A stretch of 6,630 bases of DNA. It comes from Nitrosotalea sp. GTDB lineage: Archaea; Thermoproteota; Nitrososphaeria; Nitrososphaerales; Nitrosopumilaceae. The position numbers and the translations under genes were made by a program. This document shows, piece by piece, positions 1 through 4,562 of this stretch; positions within the stretch are counted from its first letter, which is position 1, and each line of letters begins with the position of its first letter. The notes below the pieces were generated by a model, which saw only the letters and a program-made list of their open reading frames with translations, made no database searches and was not told where the DNA came from. The DNA is taken from positions 1-6,630 of the forward strand of contig JAKEIJ010000034.1 of the NCBI GenBank assembly GCA_022545805.1. Direction: 5' to 3'.

Positions 1-717
1 AATTTTTCTAGCATAGCTAATGTGATACAAGAAAGTTTTCCCTCTATCCAAGTCGACGAATCCAAAAACAATGACGAGATACGATCGGATTCTGTAAAGA
101 TGCCGATGAATTCTGTTGTCACAAAACCAAAAGGTACTGATGTCTATGTTGTTAAAAAAATGGTGTACCCGTGGGATATTCTAAAGATAATGCATGATGT
201 TCTAAATGCAGACGTTACTACAACAATGATTTCAAAAAATTCATCTGTTGCCGAGTCTGTGATAGTACAAGGTCCATGCATCATAGAGGATGGTGTATCA
301 GTTGATGACTTTACAAAAATAATTGGTCCAATTTATCTAGGAAGAAATACAAAGATTGGTACAAGTAATCTTGTTAGACATTCAATGATGGGTGATGATA
401 CCGTAATTGGATTTAATTGCGAAATTGCAAGATCGTTTTTCATGGGAAACACTAGAGTTGCACATCTTGATGTTATATTGGATAGTATACTTGGCCAAGA
501 CTGCTGGTTAGGCGGTTTCGTAGGAACAACCAATGTGCTACTCAACAAGGAAACAATCCGATACAAGTTAGATGGTGTGCTTGTTTCTACTGGACTTGAC
601 CAGTTTGGTTCTGTAATAGGACGTGGCTGTTCTATAGGCGCAGGAACAATAATTCTCCCGGGGCGTTATGTGCCTCCAAACTCTGTCGTACAAGCAGGAA
701 CTATACTTTCAAAGTAA
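1..717 (+). CDS. GlmU-type left-handed beta-helix sugar-nucleotide acetyltransferase (5' end possibly outside window)
   Basis: Residue numbers count from GTG at 22. After a polar N-terminal stretch (about 1-45) comes YPWDILK (49-55), the junction motif that follows the nucleotidyltransferase domain in archaeal GlmU and sugar-1-phosphate nucleotidyltransferases. Residues 72-231 are imperfect hexapeptide repeats (for example SSVAESVIVQGPCIIEDGVS, IGPIYLGRNTKIG, IGRGCSIGAGTIILPG) typical of a left-handed beta-helix acyltransferase. AHLD (147-150) sits where GlmU has its AHL segment with the catalytic His. The family acetylates amino-sugar phosphates on the way to UDP-HexNAc in the cytoplasm. No nucleotidyltransferase signature (GxGTRxxP) is visible, so this is either a free-standing acyltransferase or the C-terminal part of a longer protein. 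The frame has no stop back to base 1, so GTG 22 is only one possible start. Family confidence is high; substrate is unknown. Confidence 0.85.
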   Translation, partial: NFSSIANVIQESFPSIQVDESKNNDEIRSDSVKMPMNSVVTKPKGTDVYVVKKMVYPWDILKIMHDVLNADVTTTMISKNSSVAESVIVQGPCIIEDGVSVDDFTKIIGPIYLGRNTKIGTSNLVRHSMMGDDTVIGFNCEIARSFFMGNTRVAHLDVILDSILGQDCWLGGFVGTTNVLLNKETIRYKLDGVLVSTGLDQFGSVIGRGCSIGAGTIILPGRYVPPNSVVQAGTILSK

Positions 718-784
718 AATCAGGTTTAGATTGTGAGAAAAATGTCTTGAGATGTTTTATTCTCTGACTGATTAGACGACTGAA

Positions 785-794
785 TCAAATAATG
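785..794 (+). promoter_or_regulatory. TATA-like box for the 77-aa gene
   Basis: The stretch tcaaataatg is centred about 26 nt before ATG 815, which would suit a leaderless transcript. A second AT-rich element, tatactttta at 801-810, is too close to 815 for that and would fit an internal start such as ATG 866. The match is weak in AT-rich DNA. Confidence 0.3.
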
Positions 795-814
795 GGAAAT
801 TATACTTTTAACTC

Positions 815-1048
815 ATGGGCATCAGAACTGTATCTGACTATGTGAAATTCTATGTGAATTTAAATATGAAAGATAGCATAAGTCTTTCCAGTTTTGCATA
901 TAATGAAAAACTAGTACTAAAGAATAAGACAGCTAGTGGAAAACTAACAAAAGAATTGATCTCACAGAGCCTTATACTTTTAGATGATCTCTTGACTGAA
1001 ATACAAGATATAGGTGAGCAAGCTGTCCTTGAAAAATATCTCAAATGA
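815..1048 (+). CDS. Small hypothetical helical protein (77 aa)
   Basis: I do not recognise a family. The product is a soluble protein with no signal peptide or membrane segment. It has a polar N-terminal half and a C-terminal half (about 42-77) that looks like one or two amphipathic helices, with regular Leu/Ile spacing (LTKELISQSLILLDDLLTEI) and ending in LEKYLK. It has no Cys and no His, so a zinc-finger role is unlikely. ATG 815 is chosen because it is the first Met after the preceding stop and has a TATA-like box about 26 nt upstream; GTG 842, GTG 854 and ATG 866 are alternatives. It stands alone, 97 nt after the beta-helix gene, with a long inverted repeat starting 2 nt after its stop. 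The overlapping antisense frame (850-1131) has composition typical of a shadow. Confidence 0.6.
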   Translation: MGIRTVSDYVKFYVNLNMKDSISLSSFAYNEKLVLKNKTASGKLTKELISQSLILLDDLLTEIQDIGEQAVLEKYLK

Positions 1049-1049
1049 G

Positions 1050-1105
1050 TGTTTTTGTGAACAACCATTTTCAACTGTACTATGTATGTGTAATTCACAA
1101 AAACA
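1050..1105 (+). terminator. Perfect 12-bp inverted repeat right after the 77-aa gene
   Basis: The arms 1050-1061 (tgtttttgtgaa) and 1094-1105 (ttcacaaaaaca) are perfect reverse complements separated by 32 nt. The repeat begins 2 nt after the TGA of the 815-1048 gene, and a six-T run follows at 1119-1124. It could be a 3' mRNA hairpin or terminator, or a spaced dyad for a DNA-binding protein. The A/T-rich arms make a stable terminator hairpin less certain. Confidence 0.45.
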
Positions 1106-1129
1106 TCCGGTACTAAACTTTTTTGCTCC

Positions 1130-1141
1130 AATATTATATTT
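1130..1141 (+). promoter_or_regulatory. TATA box upstream of the Cys-rich mini-ORF
   Basis: The stretch atattatattt is centred about 26 nt before ATG 1162, the spacing expected of a leaderless archaeal promoter. It points to a transcribed gene at 1162 even though that reading frame is now broken. Confidence 0.4.
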
Positions 1142-1161
1142 TTGAAATGTCATAATTCTGT

Positions 1162-1293
1162 ATGAAGCAAGAATTTTGTCACCTCTGCAAAGAAGGTGGA
1201 AAACAATGCATCAAAGTTGACACAAAACAATGAGTATACCTGTAGATGTGTCATATTACATGCTCCAAGTGTTGCAGACCTCTAGTGTCGTAA
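1162..1293 (+). pseudogene. Frame-disrupted small Cys-rich (zinc-ribbon-like) protein
   Basis: ATG 1162 opens a 23-codon frame containing CHLCKEGGKQC and ending at TGA 1231. From 1232 the +1 frame continues as EYTCRC up to about 1249. From 1249 the original frame resumes as CHITCSKCCRPLVS and ends at TAA 1291. Joined across two small indels, the pieces give CxxC, then C, CxC, H and CxxCC within about 40 residues, a spacing that resembles a small zinc-binding protein. The second break lies in a tgtgt dinucleotide repeat, where a 2-nt gain would explain it. The TATA box at the right distance supports a former gene. Alternatives are two sequencing errors in a live gene, or chance. The intact gene is not proven and no family name is assigned. 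Confidence 0.4.
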
Positions 1294-1322
1294 TACCAAA
1301 TTTTTTCCATTAGATTAATAAT

Positions 1323-1440
1323 AAAAAAGTGTCTCTATGCCTATTTGTAATTGATAAACATAGAGGGAGCGATAATATTGTTTAGCCGATTAATTTGGGC
1401 TAAGGTCTGTAATCGCTCGGGAGTAATCTCTGACACTTGA
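1323..1440 (-). ncRNA. Candidate structured small RNA (unclassified)
   Basis: Four nested or adjacent perfect stems lie within about 110 nt. The closing stem is 1328-1333/1432-1437 (agtgtc/gacact). The second is 1334-1339/1359-1364, extendable to ctctatg/catagag at 1333-1339/1359-1365. The third is 1367-1373/1412-1418 (gagcgat/atcgctc), and enclosed in it is 1382-1387/1398-1403 (ttagcc/ggctaa) with a 10-nt loop. Read on the minus strand, a TTTAAA box at 1464-1469 lies about 26 nt before base 1440, and a T-run (the A-run at 1323-1328 on the plus strand) directly follows the closing stem, as in an archaeal terminator. The segment is richer in G and C than its flanks. It does not show the conserved loops of 5S rRNA, tRNA, SRP RNA or RNase P RNA. 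The strand is inferred from the promoter and T-run. Confidence 0.45.
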
Positions 1441-1463
1441 TTTTCGTGTAAGACACAATCAGT

Positions 1464-1469
1464 TTTAAA
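1464..1469 (-). promoter_or_regulatory. TATA-like box for the candidate ncRNA
   Basis: The palindromic TTTAAA, read on the minus strand, is centred about 26 nt upstream of the start of the closing stem near 1437-1440. The plus strand has no comparably placed box before 1328. Confidence 0.3.
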
Positions 1470-1604
1470 GATTAAACGCAAATTATTCTAGCATTTGATC
1501 ATTATAGTTTAACATCTTTTGATGACTGATCTTTCTGTGGCATATGTACTGTTATGTAGCTTATTGGCAATACTGTTAAACCATTACTATGTCTAACATA
1601 CGTT

Positions 1605-1856
1605 CTAGCAGGTCAAAGCCTTTTCATAGCATTTGGAAGCTTCTGCATGTCTATTTAGCTTGAAGAGTGCTAATCCTTTGTATCCAAGTGCTCTTCTTGA
1701 TGATGGGGACAAGTCCAAAAGTCTATCGTAGCATTGTAATGCCTCTTCATACTTGCCCATGCACAAGAGAAGTTTGCCTTCTTCATACATTGCATTAATT
1801 GCCTCGGCTGAAACCGTTTGTGGGGTTTCTGCTTCTTGTAGTCTTGTATCTCGCAA
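1605..1856 (-). CDS. Short TPR (tetratricopeptide) repeat protein
   Basis: This 83-aa protein has one complete TPR unit, about residues 23-56, with the usual pattern of small and aromatic positions (YEEGKLLLCMGKYEEALQCY, then a DLSP turn). A second unit begins at about 57 (ALGYKGLALFKLNRHAEASK) and ends at 83 just as its second helix closes. TPRs form helical scaffolds for protein-protein contacts; the partner is unknown and there is no export signal. The start codon is TTG at 1856. The frame upstream, back to a stop at 1884-1886, has no ATG or GTG, and a TATA-like box lies about 28 nt before TTG. The only alternative Met (residue 24) would begin inside the repeat. Two units is short for a TPR domain, which often needs three or more, so this may be a mini-adaptor or a shortened relic. 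Confidence 0.75.
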   Translation of the reverse strand: MRDTRLQEAETPQTVSAEAINAMYEEGKLLLCMGKYEEALQCYDRLLDLSPSSRRALGYKGLALFKLNRHAEASKCYEKALTC

Positions 1857-1880
1857 TTCGATCTTATGTATTCTAGATGA

Positions 1881-1887
1881 TTTTTAA
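1881..1887 (-). promoter_or_regulatory. TATA-like box of the TPR gene
   Basis: On the minus strand this reads TTAAAAA. Its centre is about 28 nt from the TTG start at 1856, which fits a leaderless transcript and supports the non-ATG start. Confidence 0.4.
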
Positions 1888-1990
1888 GATGACCTCAAAA
1901 TTATTCTATAACAATCTTTGGCCTTTGCATGAGTCAAATCTCATCTTAGTTTTACCTATAAATCTGGGTATAGAACAATCTTACAAATTG

Positions 1991-1999
1991 TTTTTATAG
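1991..1999 (+). promoter_or_regulatory. TATA box of the Met/His-rich PEFG-CTERM gene
   Basis: The stretch tttttatag is centred 24-27 nt before the tandem ATG codons at 2019 and 2022, the geometry of a leaderless archaeal promoter. Confidence 0.5.
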
Positions 2000-2018
2000 T
2001 ATTTTTCTCGTATCTCAA

Positions 2019-3161
2019 ATGATGCGTTCTCTTGGTAGACTATCTATCATCAATGCTTTACAAAATAGATCTGGTAGAATCATTCTGATTTTGGGTGTTT
2101 TTGCAGGCTTGGTTGGCATCATGCATTTTGCTCCTTATGCTTCTGCTGATTATGGTGTGGATTCTTCTTCTGATCTGTCAACCAAAATAAAAGTTGGAAA
2201 ATCCAATATTGGGGAAAATTCTTCTTCTGATATGACCATGTCAGGCCAATCAGGGATGAATATGTCAGGCAAACTTGATTCTAGTACTAATGCATCTGTA
2301 ACCACGTCTCAGGATAAATCTAATGAAAATAGTCATGCAAGTACAAGTGAATCTGGAATGCATGGGCATTACAACAACGTATATGAAAAAATTTCTGCAA
2401 GCTCAGACGAAGAATTTACAGTCCAGGCTCAGAGACATCTTTACAAACCTGGTGATAGCGTAACACTAGACGGTTCCATTTGGTCTAATCTAATGGCATC
2501 ACTTGGAAATGTTAACACTGTATCAATTCAAGTAAAAGATAATGGCGGAAATGTGGTATATGATGGTAAGGGGCAAGTTGGTGCAAATGGGGAATATTCT
2601 GCACAATTCCAATTGCCTTCCGACGCTAAAAAGGGCGCATACGATGTGGATGTAACTGCAGATGTCAGTGCAGATGTGCTCAATTCACTAGCGCTTAAGA
2701 CAAAAGGTACGTTAGAGAGTTCGACAAAACTTGTTGTTGTCTCTCCCAATTCCATGAGCGTACAGGCAGAAGGACGTGATTTTGACGTTCAAGTAGCAAG
2801 TAATTCTACAAGCGTAACCAATCTTAATTTTGACGAACAAAACAAGAAACTATCTTTTACAGTTCAGGGAGATGCTGGAACAAAGGGTGTAACAGAGATA
2901 ACAGTTCCAAAATCTTTACTCAATGGTGATTTGACTGTAATGATTGATGGTCAGGTTATGGCACAAAGCGATGTTGTAGAGACTGCTGATACGGATACTG
3001 AAACCACACTTGAACTTAACTATCATCACAGTACTCACCAAATTGATATAGTTGGCACAAATGCAGTCCCAGAGTTTGGTACTATGGCATCTGTTTCACT
3101 TGTTGTGTCTATACTGGCTTTAGTTGTGATATCTTCACAAATCAAACGTATTCGTATATAG
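2019..3161 (+). CDS. PEFG-CTERM cell-surface protein with Met/His-rich N-terminal region
   Basis: This is a 380-aa exported protein. It has a long signal peptide (basic start, hydrophobic core about 21-38, cleavage likely after YASA at 44). Residues 50-120 are low-complexity Ser/Asn/Thr with Met and His clusters (DMTMSGQSGMNMSG at 71-84; SGMHGHYNN at 112-120) that resemble methionine-type copper-binding segments. About 128-345 is a two-part beta-rich domain: first a macroglobulin/Ig-like part (YKPGDSVTLDGSIW), then a part with FTVQG (280-284), VPKSLL (296-301) and NYHHSTH (334-340). PEFG (351-354), a hydrophobic helix (about 356-372) and a basic end form the thaumarchaeal PEFG-CTERM signal, which is thought to be processed by an archaeosortase. 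The 128-380 region is paralogous to the C-terminal half of the cupredoxin protein at 4563-6167. Copper binding is inference. Either ATG 2019 or ATG 2022 may be used. Confidence 0.85.
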   Translation: MMRSLGRLSIINALQNRSGRIILILGVFAGLVGIMHFAPYASADYGVDSSSDLSTKIKVGKSNIGENSSSDMTMSGQSGMNMSGKLDSSTNASVTTSQDKSNENSHASTSESGMHGHYNNVYEKISASSDEEFTVQAQRHLYKPGDSVTLDGSIWSNLMASLGNVNTVSIQVKDNGGNVVYDGKGQVGANGEYSAQFQLPSDAKKGAYDVDVTADVSADVLNSLALKTKGTLESSTKLVVVSPNSMSVQAEGRDFDVQVASNSTSVTNLNFDEQNKKLSFTVQGDAGTKGVTEITVPKSLLNGDLTVMIDGQVMAQSDVVETADTDTETTLELNYHHSTHQIDIVGTNAVPEFGTMASVSLVVSILALVVISSQIKRIRI

Positions 3162-3191
3162 CATCATCTGATAATCTCTCGATGGAATAGT

Positions 3192-3211
3192 TTCACAAGT
3201 TGTGATGTGAA
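3192..3211. terminator. Hairpin in the gap between convergent genes
   Basis: The 51-bp gap between the + gene ending at 3161 and the - gene ending at 3213 holds overlapping dyads: tcacaa-g-ttgtga (3193-3205) and ttcaca/tgtgaa (3192-3197/3206-3211). It is placed to act as a shared transcription end. No long T-run follows in the + direction within the gap. Confidence 0.3.
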
Positions 3212-3212
3212 T

Positions 3213-3707
3213 TCAATTATATCTTTTTGAAATTATTATCACACCAATTATTGAAATGGCAGTAATCACACCAGCAAGAGTGCCAAACTCTGGAACTGGT
3301 ACATAGTTAGAAAAGTCTGGAGCAATCTGTGCAAATTTTTCTGGATTTTGTTGTTTTGCCAAATTCAATCCTTGTAACAAGTATGGAGGTATTTTTTGCA
3401 CTGAATCTGGGTCAATATTGTTTTCTTGTAAACAGTGGTATGCCTTGCCTAAATTATCTAGCATTGTACTGCTGAAACTAGTCTTCAACAAGGTTGCAGC
3501 AATATCCTCTGGTCTCTCGCCTTCCCAATACCTATTCTCTTGGTAGATAAAATACGAATAGCCGTATCTCTCAGCATCCAAGTCCTTTGTGTTACAAAAA
3601 TACTTTCCATTTGTTGCATTAAAATCTGCAAAAGCATTTCCAGATATGATAAGTGGAGAAATAACTAGGAATAGCATGGATGTGATGATTATCTTCTTCA
3701 ATGACAT
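3213..3707 (-). CDS. Small PEFG-CTERM secreted protein
   Basis: The 164-aa precursor has a signal peptide (MSLKK, hydrophobic core about 6-22, cleavage likely after NAFA at 27). The mature part is about 110 residues with only two cysteines (C38 and C92), which could form one disulfide outside the cell. It has an aromatic-rich segment (RYGYSYFIYQENRYWEGERP, 47-66) followed by predicted helices (PEDIAATLLKTSF, MLDNLGKAYHCLQ). The tail has PEFG (139-142), a hydrophobic helix (about 144-159) and a basic end (SKRYN), a complete PEFG-CTERM signal. I do not recognise the mature domain. ATG 3707 gives a well-formed signal peptide and has a weak TATA-like box about 26 nt upstream. It lies 36 nt downstream of the CGDxxC gene on the same strand, so the two may be co-transcribed, although the weak box would allow separate transcription. 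Confidence 0.8.
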   Translation of the reverse strand: MSLKKIIITSMLFLVISPLIISGNAFADFNATNGKYFCNTKDLDAERYGYSYFIYQENRYWEGERPEDIAATLLKTSFSSTMLDNLGKAYHCLQENNIDPDSVQKIPPYLLQGLNLAKQQNPEKFAQIAPDFSNYVPVPEFGTLAGVITAISIIGVIIISKRYN

Positions 3708-3727
3708 GTTAGTGTACTACTGTGAGA

Positions 3728-3737
3728 TTAACTTTTG
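3728..3737 (-). promoter_or_regulatory. Weak TATA-like element before the small PEFG-CTERM gene
   Basis: On the minus strand this reads caaaagttaa, centred about 26 nt from ATG 3707. It sits in the 36-nt gap to the upstream gene and partly decides between an operon and independent transcription. Confidence 0.25.
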
Positions 3738-3743
3738 TGGCAT

Positions 3744-4340
3744 CTAGTTGGAAGCAAGTGTCTCTAGGCTAAATGCCGGCTTGCCATCTGTAACGATGAT
3801 AATGTTGAGTGTTTGTCCTTGAGTAAGTGATGTTTTTGATGTGTCAAAACTAGTCTGGTATAGATCTATACTAGAATCCCATTGCGGTGTAATCCATGCT
3901 TTGAGTATCTTGACATCTGGGGTTGCCTGAGATATTACGATGTGATTTACATCAAATGGACCCTTGTTGGTCACTGATATGATCGAGGTAAATCTTCCAT
4001 CATCTATACCAAATGTGTTAATTCTAGATATGTCTCCGCTTGATGTGTGGATGGTATTTTTGGTATCATAAGATGTATTTTTTACCGAATTTGAGGATGG
4101 ACTTTTCATTCCGATTAGATCACTGAATTTTTTAATCTGACTTGAAAACAAGTTGTTTATCCATTTGTTCCATTCTCCTGGTTTACAGAGATGATCTCCG
4201 CATACTTTTGTACTATCAAATAATCTGTATGTACTAACGTTATCACTAAAGTCTGATCTTGGTGTCAATGCATTTGCCACCGGTAATAATATGATAATTG
4301 AAGCTACTCCTATCAATGTTGTAATCAACACAGGTTTCAT
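3744..4340 (-). CDS. Secreted CGDxxC-motif protein, no membrane anchor
   Basis: The 198-aa precursor starts with a signal peptide (MKPVL, core about 5-20, cleavage likely after VANA at 24). Near the mature N-terminus is VCGDHLCKPGEWNKW (46-60), a CGDxxC-x-PGE motif of a kind found in secreted archaeal proteins. C47 and C52 are the only cysteines and could form a disulfide or a metal site. Residues 80-105 are Ser/Asn/Thr-rich and probably a linker. About 106-186 looks like a beta-sandwich (SIISVTNKGPFDVNHIVIS, then LTQGQTLNIIIVTDGKPAF). Unlike its neighbours it has no PEFG tail, so it is probably free or held by a partner. ATG 4340 is preferred over TTG 4352, four codons upstream: it gives a standard M-K signal peptide and has ggtga just before it. 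It is divergent from the cupredoxin gene. The function is not known. Confidence 0.75.
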   Translation of the reverse strand: MKPVLITTLIGVASIIILLPVANALTPRSDFSDNVSTYRLFDSTKVCGDHLCKPGEWNKWINNLFSSQIKKFSDLIGMKSPSSNSVKNTSYDTKNTIHTSSGDISRINTFGIDDGRFTSIISVTNKGPFDVNHIVISQATPDVKILKAWITPQWDSSIDLYQTSFDTSKTSLTQGQTLNIIIVTDGKPAFSLETLASN

Positions 4341-4364
4341 GTCACCACGCAATGTACTTGAAAA

Positions 4365-4372
4365 CCTAAATC
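4365..4372 (-). promoter_or_regulatory. TATA-like element of the CGDxxC gene
   Basis: On the minus strand this reads gatttagg, centred about 28 nt from ATG 4340. It fits that ATG better than the upstream TTG at 4352. Confidence 0.25.
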
Positions 4373-4431
4373 AATTACTAAGGAAAACTGCGCAAGTATT
4401 TTATCTTACTATACTCTCTTGCTCTAAATTG

Positions 4432-4449
4432 TCTTGTATGTCTTGTATA
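4432..4449. repeat. 9-bp tandem direct repeat in the divergent promoter region
   Basis: The copies tcttgtatg and tcttgtata lie back to back (8 of 9 bases identical) near the middle of the 222-bp region between the divergent genes starting at 4340 (-) and 4563 (+). It could be a regulator site, but two short copies in AT-rich DNA may be chance. Nothing else clear was seen in this region apart from the two TATA-like boxes. Confidence 0.25.
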
Positions 4450-4533
4450 TGATAGAACAAGTTTTATTTTCAAAAAAACATGCATGACTGGAGTTATTCT
4501 AGAAAAATCACTAGTAGGAATCATAAGCAAGCC

Positions 4534-4543
4534 TAAAATAAAA
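4534..4543 (+). promoter_or_regulatory. TATA box of the cupredoxin gene
   Basis: The stretch taaaataaaa is centred about 25 nt before TTG 4563. It is only about 10 nt before TTG 4548, so it decides in favour of the later start. Confidence 0.45.
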
Positions 4544-4562
4544 AAAATTGACATATGTTGCA

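Noticed and set aside
850..1131. 93-codon minus-strand frame opposite the 77-aa gene
   Set aside because: Phe/Ser/Val-rich composition typical of an antisense shadow, with no coherent signal peptide or domain.
1328..1437. Idea that the structured region is 5S rRNA
   Set aside because: The size and three-way layout are roughly similar, but the conserved 5S loop sequences (such as the GAAC...AAGUUAAGC region) are not present on either strand.
1518..1530. tgatga followed by ctga, resembling C/D-box RNA motifs
   Set aside because: The two boxes are adjacent with no room for a guide, and no second C'/D' pair was found at suitable spacing.
1507..1581. 7-bp inverted repeat gtttaac/gttaaac in the gap after the TPR gene
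   Set aside because: Short, A/T-rich and widely spaced; expected by chance.
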